Shown: positions 26,825 to 34,295 of the stretch, one piece after another
Position numbering within the stretch: the stretch's first letter is position 1
Layout: every line of letters starts with the position of its first letter
Source of the DNA: an uncultured Eubacteriales bacterium
GTDB taxonomy: Bacteria; Bacillota; Clostridia; Christensenellales; Aristaeellaceae
Direction of reading: 5' to 3'
Length of the DNA: 34,524 bases
NCBI GenBank assembly: GCA_902761825.1
Contig: CACWLY010000027.1
Coordinates: 1-34,524 of the forward strand
The notes under the pieces: model-generated
Seen by the model: only the letters and a program-made list of their open reading frames with translations
Databases searched by the model: none
What the model was told of the DNA's origin: nothing
Translations under genes and position numbers: made by a program

Positions 26825-27844
26825 ATGGATCAGACGGCCGTGGCGGCATTTGAAAAGGACATGAAATTCGAGGGCTTCCTGCTGGCGCGCTCCAGCGAGC
26901 AGCGGGCGTCCTCCAACGGCAGCAAGTATCTGGATATGACGCTGTGCGACCGCACGGGCGAAATCAACGCCAAGATGTGGGACGGCACGGTGACGCCGCC
27001 CAAGGCCGGCGCCGTGGTGAAGGTGCGGGCGCTGGTGACCGAATACAACGGGCGGCTGCAGCTGCGGATCAACAAGGTGCGCGAAGCGACGGAGGACGAA
27101 TACGACCTCAGCTTCCTGGTGCCCTGCGCGCCCTACCCGGCGGAGCAGATGCTGGCGGAAATCACCGACACCGTGGCGGCCATGAAAAACGGCGTCCTGC
27201 GCGGGATCGTCGGGGAAATGCTGCGCATGGCGGGCGATCGGCTGATGTACTATCCCGCCGCCCAGCGGCTGCACCACGCCGAGCGCAGCGGCCTGTTGCA
27301 CCACACCAGTACCATGCTGAAAACGGCGAAGGCCGTGCTGACGGTTTATCCCTGGCTGGACGAAGACCTGCTGTATGCCGGCGTGATCGTTCACGACCTG
27401 AGCAAGATCAGCGAGATGAAATCCGACGAGGCCGGCAACGTGACCGATTATACGACCGATGGCCTGCTGCTGGGTCATCTGGTGCGCGGCGTGACCCAGG
27501 TGCGCGAGGCCGCCAGGCGTCTGGACGTCCCCGAGGACGACGAATACGTGCTGCTGCTGGAGCACATGGTGATCAGCCATCACGGCGAGGCCGAATTCGG
27601 CAGTCCCCGCCCGCCCATGTTCCCCGAGGCCGAAATGCTGCACTGGATCGACCTGGTGGACGCGCGGATGAACGAGATGAACGGCATTCTGCGCCGCACG
27701 CCCGCCGGCGCGTTCAGCGAAAAGATCTGGTCGCTGGACCGGCGCGTATATCACCCGCGCTATACGAAGGAAACCGAAGAGACGAAGCCGGAAAAGCCGC
27801 AGAAGCGTCCGGACGCCGACGCGGCGTATCAGGGGCTTTTGTGA
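26825..27844 (+). CDS. YhaM-type 3'-5' exoribonuclease (OB-fold plus HD domain)
   Basis: A 339-residue nuclease of the YhaM/CBF1 family, involved in trimming short or structured RNA ends. The N-terminal OB-fold spans about 15-90 (LDMTLCDRTGEINAKMWDG, then VRALVTEYNGRLQLRI). The HD domain holds the metal ligands in LLHHTSTML, VIVHDLSKI and HMVISHHGE, followed by the family's SPRPPMFPEA segment. ATG 26825 has AGGAGA eight bases upstream. It is 29 bases after dnaB and one base before mnmE, so it is part of the same operon. The C-terminal 25 residues are a charged, disordered tail. Family assignment is firm; the in vivo substrate is unknown. Confidence 0.88.
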   Translation: MDQTAVAAFEKDMKFEGFLLARSSEQRASSNGSKYLDMTLCDRTGEINAKMWDGTVTPPKAGAVVKVRALVTEYNGRLQLRINKVREATEDEYDLSFLVPCAPYPAEQMLAEITDTVAAMKNGVLRGIVGEMLRMAGDRLMYYPAAQRLHHAERSGLLHHTSTMLKTAKAVLTVYPWLDEDLLYAGVIVHDLSKISEMKSDEAGNVTDYTTDGLLLGHLVRGVTQVREAARRLDVPEDDEYVLLLEHMVISHHGEAEFGSPRPPMFPEAEMLHWIDLVDARMNEMNGILRRTPAGAFSEKIWSLDRRVYHPRYTKETEETKPEKPQKRPDADAAYQGLL

Positions 27845-27845
27845 T

Positions 27846-29183
27846 ATGCAGACGGCTTATGAGAACGATACAATCGCCGCTCTGGCCACCCCGCCCGGCC
27901 AGGGCGGCATCGCCATTGTGCGCGTAAGCGGCGAGCGGGCGCGCGCGTGCTTCGACGCGCTGTTCCGCGCCGCGGGAAATCAAACGGTGGAAAGCCACCG
28001 GCTGCTGTACGGGCACGTGTACGACGGCAGCGGGCAGATGATCGACGAGTGCATGGCCGTGCTGATGCTCGCGCCCCGGTCGTATACGCGCGAGGACGTA
28101 CTGGAGTTCCAGGCGCACGGCGGCGAGCAGGTGGCAAGCCAGATCCTGAGCGCGCTTTACGCCCTGGGCGTGCGTCCGGCGGAGCCCGGAGAGTTTACGC
28201 GCAGGGCTTTTCTGAACGGGCGCGTCGACCTAAGCCGCGCCGAGGCCGTGATGCGGCTGATCGCGGCGCAGGGAGAACAGTCTGCCCGCGCGGCGCTTCG
28301 GCAGCTGACCGGCGGCGTCAGCGCCTTTGTGCGCGATATACAGGAGCAGGTGATCGCGCTGACCGCGGGCGTGGCGGCGGCGCTGGATTATCCCGAGGAG
28401 ATCGACGAGGAGGAAGCGGCGGCCGATATCGTGCCCAAGGCGCGGCGGCTGGCCGAAAAGCTGCTGTCCGCCTGCGACGAGCGGGCGGCGCGGCTGCTGG
28501 AAAGCGGCTTTGAAACGGCGCTGTGCGGGCGGCCCAACGTGGGAAAAAGCTCGCTGCTCAATGCGCTGCTCGGGGAAGACCGCGCCATCGTGACCGATAT
28601 CCCCGGCACCACCCGGGATGTGGTGCGCGGCAGCGTGATCCTGGACGGCATGCGCGTAAACCTCAGCGATACCGCCGGGATCCGCGACCAGGCCGAAACC
28701 GTGGAAGCCATCGGCGTGGAGCGCGCGCGGAAAGCCATGCAGGGCGCGGACCTGGTGCTGCTGGTGCTCGACGGTTCGCAGCCGCTGACGGCCGAGGATG
28801 AGCGGCTGCTTGCCGATACCGAAACGATGCCGCGGGAAGTGATCCTGAATAAAGCCGACCGGAGCGCGGCCTTCGACATGCCCGGCGCTCTGCGCCTATC
28901 CGCCCGGACCGGGCAGGGGATCGGCGAGCTGCGCGCGCTGCTGGCGCAAAAGGCGCGGGTACGGGGCGATCTGCCCCTGACCAGCGCGCGGCATATGCTC
29001 CTGGCGCGGCGGGCGGCGGCGCAGCTGAACGGCGCGGCGGACGCGCTTTCGGGCGGCGCTGCGCTCGATCTGGCCGCCGTCGATCTGCACGAAGCGCTGC
29101 AAACGCTGGGAGAGATCACCGGCGAGCGCGTGGACGAAAAGCTGCTGGACAGCGTGTTTTCACAGTTTTGCGTGGGAAAATGA
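27846..29183 (+). CDS. mnmE: tRNA modification GTPase MnmE
   Basis: A 445-residue GTPase that, with MnmG, makes the 5-carboxymethylaminomethyl modification of U34 in several tRNAs. The N-terminal folate-binding domain spans about 1-120 (TIAALATPPGQGGIAIVRVS). A helical domain is interrupted by the G domain: P-loop GRPNVGKSS (228-236), switch DIPGTTRD (251-258), DTAG (275-278) and NKAD. The C-terminal F-C-V-G-K carries the invariant catalytic Cys. All are intact. It starts one base after the yhaM stop with only a weak ribosome site, so translation is coupled. In many Firmicutes mnmE lies with rnpA-yidC-jag and mnmG near the origin; its place here after dnaB-yhaM is different. Confidence 0.96.
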   Translation: MQTAYENDTIAALATPPGQGGIAIVRVSGERARACFDALFRAAGNQTVESHRLLYGHVYDGSGQMIDECMAVLMLAPRSYTREDVLEFQAHGGEQVASQILSALYALGVRPAEPGEFTRRAFLNGRVDLSRAEAVMRLIAAQGEQSARAALRQLTGGVSAFVRDIQEQVIALTAGVAAALDYPEEIDEEEAAADIVPKARRLAEKLLSACDERAARLLESGFETALCGRPNVGKSSLLNALLGEDRAIVTDIPGTTRDVVRGSVILDGMRVNLSDTAGIRDQAETVEAIGVERARKAMQGADLVLLVLDGSQPLTAEDERLLADTETMPREVILNKADRSAAFDMPGALRLSARTGQGIGELRALLAQKARVRGDLPLTSARHMLLARRAAAQLNGAADALSGGAALDLAAVDLHEALQTLGEITGERVDEKLLDSVFSQFCVGK

Positions 29184-30538
29184 GCATGAACGGACAAAAG
29201 ACGGCAAACAAACAAAAAAGCGGCGATTTTCTGGACAGGCTGCTGTCCGGGCCGCTTTTCTATACGCTTTTTGCCTTTATCGCCGTGCGCGCCAACGATC
29301 TGAAAAAGGTGGAGCGCGCCGTATACGGTCTGGGGGATTTTGACCCGTGGCAGGGTTTCCCCTTCCTGCGGTTCGCGCTGTGGCTCCTGTGCGGCGCGGT
29401 GCTGGGCATGTACGCGTACCGCTGGATCGGGAAAAAGATCAGCAGAAAGCAGCCCATGCTGCTGTGCTTCCTCGCGATGCACGCGGCGCTGATCGTGATG
29501 ACGCTGATTTACCGCGGAGCCAGCGGGTACTGGCTGCACTGGACGTGCGCGCTGTGCCTGATGCTGGCGCTGGATATGGGCTTGCAGCGGGAAAAAAACA
29601 GCGTGCTGGAGGGGTTCAGCCTGGCGCTTCTGCTCTGGCTGGCCCTGAACGTGCCCGCGCGCCTGCTCTGGCCGCAGGGCCTGAACGCGCGGCAATCCGT
29701 CCTCGTCTGGTATGTGGAAGAGGTGGAGAACGCGGAAAAGATGTTCGTGCCCGAATGGCTGCTGGGCAACCGCGTCTTCTATTATCGCCTCGCTTTCCCG
29801 GGGCTGTGCCTGGAAATGATCCGCGCGCAGGTGAAGCATGGCCGGTATACGCTGCGCACGGCGCTCGCGCTGGCGCTGACGGCGTTTGCCGTCGTGACGC
29901 AGCGGGGCGGAACGGCGCTGATCGGCTTTGCGCTGCTGCTCTTTATGATCGCGTTTTTCAGCCGCCGCGCGCTGCCCCGGTATGCCAATCCGGCAGTCAT
30001 GCTGGCGGCGTCGGTATTGCTGTTCATCGGCCTGCAATACCTGCATATCCAGGATGCGATGGGCTTTCTGATCAAGGACCGTCTGGGCAAGGATACCGAT
30101 CTTACCTTCCGCACGCACATCTGGACGGAAACCCTCAAGATCATCGGAAAGTACCCGCTGACCGGCGTCGGCCTGCTGCCGGTGGAGTACATGCGCACTC
30201 TTCTGGGCAGCACCTTTGAGCAGCCGCTGAACCACACGCACAATCAGATGCTTGAACTCCTGCTGCACGGCGGCGTCCTGGCGCTGCTGCCTTATCTCGG
30301 CATGGTCTATTTCGCCGCCCGGGAAACGCTGAAATACCGCCGCAGCGCCGCGGTGAAAACGGCCGCGCTGCTGCTGATGCTCTTCCTGTTCATGGGAACA
30401 GTGGATATGTTTCATAACGAGCCCATCTATTATCCGCTGTTCATGCTGCTGGCCCGGGCGGACTGCCTGTCGGAAGGCGGCAAAGAGCTGCCCGTTCTCA
30501 GCATATGGGAAAGGCTGCGTCTTAAGGCTGAAAGCTGA
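29180..30538 (+). CDS. O-antigen ligase/Wzy-like polytopic membrane protein
   Basis: A 452-residue membrane protein with about ten to twelve hydrophobic segments. Near the C-terminus a large outer loop contains TDLTFRTHIWTETLKIIGKY, then PLTGVGLLP and LNHTHNQMLELLLHGGVLAL. That is the R-x-x-x-W ... P-x-x-G-x-G ... H-x-H-N signature of the O-antigen ligase/Wzy (Wzy_C) superfamily, which joins or polymerises lipid-linked glycans outside the membrane. In Gram-positive cells such proteins act on capsule, teichoic acid or other surface sugars. It starts at ATG 29180, overlapping the mnmE stop (ATGA); a second ATG six bases on is possible. No other glycan genes are nearby, so the substrate cannot be inferred. 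Confidence 0.75.
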   Translation: MSMNGQKTANKQKSGDFLDRLLSGPLFYTLFAFIAVRANDLKKVERAVYGLGDFDPWQGFPFLRFALWLLCGAVLGMYAYRWIGKKISRKQPMLLCFLAMHAALIVMTLIYRGASGYWLHWTCALCLMLALDMGLQREKNSVLEGFSLALLLWLALNVPARLLWPQGLNARQSVLVWYVEEVENAEKMFVPEWLLGNRVFYYRLAFPGLCLEMIRAQVKHGRYTLRTALALALTAFAVVTQRGGTALIGFALLLFMIAFFSRRALPRYANPAVMLAASVLLFIGLQYLHIQDAMGFLIKDRLGKDTDLTFRTHIWTETLKIIGKYPLTGVGLLPVEYMRTLLGSTFEQPLNHTHNQMLELLLHGGVLALLPYLGMVYFAARETLKYRRSAAVKTAALLLMLFLFMGTVDMFHNEPIYYPLFMLLARADCLSEGGKELPVLSIWERLRLKAES

Positions 30539-30579
30539 TGAAAACTGAAGACTGAAGACTGAAAACTGAATAATGAATA
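30524..30579 (+). repeat. Seven-base tandem repeat after the operon
   Basis: Successive variants of the heptamer ACTGAAG (for example actgaag actgaag actgaaa actgaat) run from the last codons of the preceding gene into the gap. The 7-base period is clear for about six units. It may be a slippage-prone tract; no function is implied. Confidence 0.55.
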
Positions 30580-30590
30580 GTATACCACAC

Positions 30591-30619
30591 AAAAAGACCC
30601 CGGCGAGCGGGATCTTTTT
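30591..30619 (+). terminator. Terminator of the dnaB-mnmE operon (copy A of a duplicated hairpin)
   Basis: AAAAAGA-CCCCG ... CGGGA-TCTTTTT forms a GC-cored hairpin flanked by A and U runs, usable on both strands. It is almost identical to the tRNA-Trp terminator at 30741-30769 and lies 52 bases after the stop of the last operon gene. Confidence 0.65.
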
Positions 30620-30622
30620 GTT

Positions 30623-30740
30623 TGGCAGGGGCAGAAGGACTCGACTTCGCCTGCGGGCGAAGCCCTTTCGCGGTTCTGACAGCCCACCGGGCTGTCATTC
30701 ATTCCCGCTCTGTTCGAGTCCTTCATCTCATTTGCCAAAT
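30623..30740 (-). repeat. Duplicated 3' end of tRNA-Trp with a cloverleaf-like insert
   Basis: Bases 30623-30644 repeat the last 22 bases of the tRNA-Trp gene, in the same orientation. The rest is insert. GAAGGACTCGA (30634-30644) pairs with TCGAGTCCTTC (30714-30724) as an outer stem. Within it are hairpins CTTCGCC-TGCG-GGCGAAG (30645-30662) and TGACAGCCC-ACC-GGGCTGTCA (30677-30697). The copied tRNA end thus forms one arm of a branched structure, as in some tRNA-derived interspersed repeats. No protein is encoded. Confidence 0.6.
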
Positions 30741-30772
30741 AAAAAGACCCCGGCGAGCGGGATCTTTTTATT
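30736..30772 (-). terminator. Terminator of tRNA-Trp
   Basis: On the minus strand the stem AAATAAAAAGA ... TCTTTTTATTT encloses a CCC/GGG core and starts immediately after the tRNA CCA end. It is the near-identical copy B of the hairpin at 30591-30619. Confidence 0.75.
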
Positions 30773-30846
30773 TGGCAGGGGCAGAAGGACTCGAACCCTC
30801 AACAAAGGTTTTGGAGACCCACGTGTTACCATTACACCATGCCCCT
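30773..30846 (-). tRNA. tRNA-Trp (anticodon CCA)
   Basis: A 74-base gene with encoded CCA. Acceptor AGGGGCA pairs with TGCCCCT. The D stem is GTGT/ACAC. The anticodon loop is CTCCAAA with anticodon CCA, and the T arm is GAGGG-TTCGAGT-CCTTC. The anticodon stem is slightly weak, with a U-U pair at its outer end and one G-U, but the rest is complete. It has a perfect promoter upstream and a strong terminator downstream. Its 3' end is duplicated nearby. Confidence 0.93.
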
Positions 30847-30860
30847 ACACAGCGGATATG

Positions 30861-30889
30861 ATTATATACCCGAACGGGCGATTTGTCAA
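30861..30889 (-). promoter_or_regulatory. Perfect-consensus promoter of tRNA-Trp
   Basis: On the minus strand TTGACA (30889-30884), a 17-base spacer and TATAAT (30866-30861), 14 bases before the mature tRNA 5' end. Both boxes match consensus exactly. Confidence 0.9.
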
Positions 30890-30903
30890 CTTTTATTTTT
30901 CAC

Positions 30904-30937
30904 CGGCGCTTCCGGCAGCGGAAAAGCGCCGTTTTTT
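30904..30937 (+). terminator. Intrinsic terminator before the caspase-like gene
   Basis: CGGCGCTT ... AAGCGCCG (8 pairs, 12-base loop) is followed by six U residues on the plus strand. It would stop read-through coming from the left before the promoter at 30957. Confidence 0.75.
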
Positions 30938-30956
30938 GCCAATATCCGGGTGTATT

Positions 30957-30986
30957 TTGACTTTATGGGGGCAGATATAGTATAGT
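30957..30986 (+). promoter_or_regulatory. Promoter of the caspase-like protease gene
   Basis: TTGACT (30957-30962), an 18-base spacer and TATAGT (30981-30986), one mismatch in each box. It lies 33 bases before the start codon, directly after a terminator. Confidence 0.7.
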
Positions 30987-31018
30987 AGAGGGGATCATGG
31001 AGGAAAGGGGGCGCTCCG

Positions 31019-32458
31019 ATGCGGCATAAAGCGCTGAAAATCTGGCTGCTTGTCTGCGCGTTGGTATGCGGCCGCGCGTGGGCGCAGCCGGACGCTCCCG
31101 TGACGCGGCGGGCGCTGCTGGTGGGCTGCGACGCCTTCATCACCCATGAAAACACCGCGCCGAGTGCGCGCATGAACGTGGAGCGCATGGCCCGGATGCT
31201 GCAAAGCGACGCGCGCGGCTATGCCTCCATTGCCCGCGAGGATCAGGGTATCCCCGACCGGGAATACCTGGAAAACGCCGTGCAGACCGCCTTTGACGGC
31301 GCGGACGATAACGATATTTCGCTGATCTATCTTTGCACGCACGGCCTGTACGACCGCATTTCCTACGAGCCGCTGCTGGTGCTCTCGGACGGGAAAAAAG
31401 AAGACAGCCTGAGCGCGGCAAGCCTGAAGCGGATGCTGGACGCCGTGCCAGGCCGCAAAATCCTGATACTGGACGCCTGCAACAGCGGCGCGTTCATCGA
31501 CCGGGGCGCGCGGGGAAACGGAAACCTGTTTGCAGGAAGCGAATACCTGGTGCTCACCAGCGCCGGAGCCTACGAAAACAGCTTTTTGTGGCATGACCGG
31601 CAGGTGGCGGGCGGCAGTTATTTCGCCCAGGAGCTCTGCGAAGGGCTGCGCACCGGGGCGTTTGACCTGAACGCCGACGGAACGGTCACGATGGAGGAGG
31701 CGCGCCTGGGCCTGCTGGAATATCACGGCGCGTCCACGGCGCAGCTTTATCCCCTGCAAAGTGGGGAAGCGCTGTACGTCTACGATCCCGCGCGGCCGGA
31801 TACCAGCGAGCGCCCGATCTCCGATCTCGCGCTGGACAGCGCCCTGCTCACCGGGGGCGAGGATACGCTGTATTTCAGCTTCACCGTGCAGCGCCCCGTG
31901 CGCGTGCAGTATCAGCTGATCTATTACCGGGGCGGGCAATGGCGCTTCGACACGCCGCAGCTCGTGGAGGATCAGGAGAACGCCGAAGGCGCGCTGACGC
32001 CCGGGCGCAAGCAGCGCGCGGTCACGCTGGTGACCGAGGACGAGGCCGCGGCCGGTTACGCGCTGCTGCAGGTCGTGGTGCAGGAGGGCCGCTACGCCAT
32101 GCTGGCGGGCAGCCGCCTGATATCCGTACAGCCGGACGACGGCGATCCCGGCCTTGCGGTATGGTGCGGCGGCGCGTGCGACGCGGAGCGCGGGCAGGAA
32201 GCGAGCCTCTATGTGCGGCACGCGTTCCCGTGCAGCCTGACCGTGCGCATTCTGGACGCCGAAGGCGGGCTCGTGCGCAGGCTGGCCTATAAAAATACCT
32301 CCCGCCCTTTGGGAGAGCGGCAGGATGGCAGTTTTTTCTATTGGGACGGGCGCGACGCGGCGGGCAATGCCGTGCCGGCGGGCGAATATACGGCTGAAAT
32401 CACCTGCCGGGTAGGAGAGATCACCTACAGCCAGGCTGTGCCTGTGCGGGCAGAATAA
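31019..32458 (+). CDS. Secreted caspase-like (C14) cysteine protease with FlgD-type Ig domain
   Basis: A 479-residue exported protein. Signal peptide MRHKALKIWLLVCALVCGRA-WAQ. The caspase-fold domain is about 30-235: RALLVGCDAF opens the fold, SLIYLCTHG carries catalytic His108, and KILILDACNSGAF carries catalytic Cys154, the usual H...C order of metacaspase-type peptidases. DLNADGTVTMEE (216-227) is an EF-hand-like calcium loop. A beta-rich middle follows, and the last 60 residues (FYWDGRDAAGNAVPAGEYTA) are a FlgD-like Ig domain. No membrane anchor or sorting signal is seen. ATG 31019 follows a GAAAGGGGG ribosome tract. It has its own promoter and is convergent with the kinase gene, overlapping it by 38 bases. 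Substrates are unknown; metacaspases often prefer Arg/Lys. Confidence 0.82.
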   Translation: MRHKALKIWLLVCALVCGRAWAQPDAPVTRRALLVGCDAFITHENTAPSARMNVERMARMLQSDARGYASIAREDQGIPDREYLENAVQTAFDGADDNDISLIYLCTHGLYDRISYEPLLVLSDGKKEDSLSAASLKRMLDAVPGRKILILDACNSGAFIDRGARGNGNLFAGSEYLVLTSAGAYENSFLWHDRQVAGGSYFAQELCEGLRTGAFDLNADGTVTMEEARLGLLEYHGASTAQLYPLQSGEALYVYDPARPDTSERPISDLALDSALLTGGEDTLYFSFTVQRPVRVQYQLIYYRGGQWRFDTPQLVEDQENAEGALTPGRKQRAVTLVTEDEAAAGYALLQVVVQEGRYAMLAGSRLISVQPDDGDPGLAVWCGGACDAERGQEASLYVRHAFPCSLTVRILDAEGGLVRRLAYKNTSRPLGERQDGSFFYWDGRDAAGNAVPAGEYTAEITCRVGEITYSQAVPVRAE

Positions 32459-33421
32459 GATCGGCCTTTTCACGAACGGCATAATACGAAAAATACCGTT
32501 CTTCCATCGGGATCCAGCGGGCGTTGAACTGATCAAGGCCCGCTTTTCCGTTACGCGCGAGGATGCGCCGCTGCTGCTCCTCCGGCGTGATATCGCTGAA
32601 TACGCGCAGCGTCATGTATTCGCCCAGCGCGGGGTGACAGCTGTACGCGCCCTCCACAATGTACAGGGAGGACGCCGGAACGTCGCGCTCTCCGCGCAGC
32701 GCCATCGCGCCGCAATCGAACCGCGGATAGGCAAAAGCCTTTCCGCTTTTCAGGCCGGGCAGCGCGTCGGTGAGAAAACGCTCGTAATGCACGTTGCCGC
32801 CGGGCGCGCGCAGGCGCTCGGGCGTGCGCAGCTCCCCCGGCAGGAAAAAGTCGTCCATATGGAGAACCGAAGCGCCGCAGATCGCCGCTATATCCCCCGC
32901 CAGCGTCGTTTTTCCGCTGGCGCAGCGGCCGTCCAGCGCGACGACGCAGGGCCCCGGTACGCCGGGCGCTCGGCGGCGCGGTACGCTTCGCTGTGATGCA
33001 CCGGGCGCACGCCCTGCGCGAGATACGCCCGCTTCTCGCTTTGCCAGTCCGCCCGGGAAAAAGGCAGCAGGCTGCCGGCGGCGGCGTCCACCGCTTCCAG
33101 AAAACGCAAAAAGCGCTCCCCGCCGTTTTGCCGCGGCGCGCAGGAGCGCAGGAACATTTCCCCCAGCCAGGCCTCGGGCAGACCGGCGCTTTTCCAGGCC
33201 GCCAGGTTCACCCGGCAGGTATCCGGAGAGAGCGCTTCGGTCAAAGGCTGGCCGGGATCGGCGGGACAGGCCGAAAGCTCGTCGCGCAGGTATGCCGCGG
33301 CAGCGCCGGGATCGCGCAGCAGGTGCTCGGCGCCAAAGGCCGCCTGATAGCACATTTTCAGCGCGTCCCGGGGCTGCATGCAGGGATGGAGCGCGGCCTG
33401 CTCCCGCAGAAACGCGTCCAT
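32421..33421 (-). CDS. Uridine-kinase-like P-loop protein with N-terminal helical domain, frame lesion in the middle
   Basis: The first frame (33421 to about 32955) gives an N-terminal helical domain (MQPRDALKMCYQAAFGAEHL, CRVNLAAWKSAGLPEAWL). The second frame gives a nucleoside-kinase fold: P-loop LDGRCASGKTTLA, HMDDFFLP, GNVHYERFLTDALPGLKSG, YPRFDCG and YIVEGAYSCH. These match the uridine kinase family. The 1001-base span is one short of whole codons, and one extra base in the GGGGCCC run near 32955 joins AYR to GPCVVALDG, giving about 333 residues. Both halves look well conserved, so an assembly error or very recent mutation is likely. ATG 33421 lies one base after the stop of the GlsB gene, so the two are translationally coupled. 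The real substrate is unproven. Confidence 0.72.
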
Positions 33422-33422
33422 T

Positions 33423-33674
33423 TCAGCGCTTGAATTTGGGCAGGAGCATACGGGCCAGCGCGATCACCAGGCAGGCGCCGCCTACCGACACGATAATGCT
33501 GCCCAGCGTATTGGTGCTCTGAATGCCGATCCAGCCGGCCACCAGGGAACCCACAGCGCCGCCGACGATGCCCAGGATGATATTCCATACCAGGCTGCCG
33601 TTGCTGTCCATCAGCCGGGAAGCGGTAAAGCCCGCCAGCGCCCACAGCGCGATTTTAACGATCCACCAAAACAT
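33423..33674 (-). CDS. GlsB/YeaQ/YmgE-family small membrane protein
   Basis: An 83-residue protein with three membrane segments (WWIVKIALWALAGFTASRLM, IILGIVGGAVGSLVAGWIG, GSIIVSVGGACLVIALARML). The glycine-rich GIVGGAVGS turn is the hallmark of the transglycosylase-associated (GlsB/YeaQ/YmgE) family, linked to general stress in Gram-positive bacteria. ATG 33674 has GGAGG eight bases upstream; the longer frame lacks a ribosome site. It is the first gene of a two-gene operon with the kinase. Confidence 0.85.
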   Translation of the reverse strand: MFWWIVKIALWALAGFTASRLMDSNGSLVWNIILGIVGGAVGSLVAGWIGIQSTNTLGSIIVSVGGACLVIALARMLLPKFKR

Positions 33675-33704
33675 TTCACATACCTCCCATCGTTGGTTTC
33701 CCGT

Positions 33705-33734
33705 ATTATATTCCAGAAGCATGCGTCTTTGCAA
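33705..33734 (-). promoter_or_regulatory. Promoter of the GlsB-kinase operon
   Basis: On the minus strand TTGCAA (33734-33729), an 18-base spacer and TATAAT (33710-33705), about 30 bases before ATG 33674. The -10 box is perfect and the -35 has two mismatches. Confidence 0.65.
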
Positions 33735-33865
33735 CACCGTTCAGCCCAATTGTCAATTTCCGCGCACAAAAACCGCAAAAAATGCGCCGCAGACAAGGCG
33801 GCTTTATCTGAATTTTCTTTTACGAGCCAATTCATGAAGGGTGAGTTCAGACAGAAAAGAGAACG

Positions 33866-34219
33866 TTAGGGGCCTCTGCGGCCCCTAAAACCCTGCACCA
33901 GGGTCCGCCTGGACCCTGGACCCATCCCGGCGTTTGGCGTATAGCGGAAACCAAACTTGCTTCCGCCTGTTTGGCCTATGCGGCCAAGTGAGTTCCCGGG
34001 CATAAAGAACAAGAGAGAAAATTCACCGAAAAACAAGCGAGCTTGTTTTGTCGGGAATTTTCTCTCTTGTTCACTGTGCGCTTCGCGCACAGTCAGGCCA
34101 GCAAAGCTGGCCTGCCCGGGAACGGCTACTGACATATAAGCCAGTTGGCGGAAAGCATTGCAGCAGGAGCGGCCACAAACGCCGGTTTCTTTGCTCAGCT
34201 TTCTTTTCCCAAAGAAAGC
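33866..34219. repeat. Large multi-hairpin intergenic element with a four-way junction
   Basis: No gene lies here; the sequence is almost all paired. In order: TTAGGGGCC-tctgc-GGCCCCTAA (33866-33888); CCAGGGTCC-gcct-GGACCCTGG (33898-33919); TTGGCC-tatgc-GGCCAA (33971-33987). Then comes a closed junction: outer GTTCCCGGGC (33992-34001) with GCCCGGGAAC (34114-34123). Inside are an 18-base perfect arm (34007-34024 with 34055-34072) capped by a further stem, CTGTGCGC-ttc-GCGCACAG (34074-34092) and CAGGCCAGC-aaa-GCTGGCCTG (34094-34114). A last hairpin is GCTTTCTTT-tccc-AAAGAAAGC (34198-34219). It may be an interspersed palindromic repeat or a structured RNA. Confidence 0.75.
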
Positions 34220-34295
34220 GCGTTTCCTTTCCCTGTTTCGCGGAAATTCGGCGCTATTTATCTTATTCCCCTGTTCGCATCATGGCTCGCATTGT

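Noticed and set aside
28388..30592. Minus-strand 734-codon frame opposite mnmE and the ligase-like gene
   Set aside because: GC-rich antisense frame rich in Arg, Gln and His, overlapping two well-supported genes.
30573..30980. Plus-strand 135-codon frame across tRNA-Trp
   Set aside because: It translates the tRNA antisense and its duplicate (FLFGRGRRTR appears twice). This is a known type of spurious protein from tRNA loci.
30995..32536. Minus-strand 513-codon frame opposite the caspase-like gene
   Set aside because: Shadow of a gene with a signal peptide, catalytic motifs, promoter and ribosome site.
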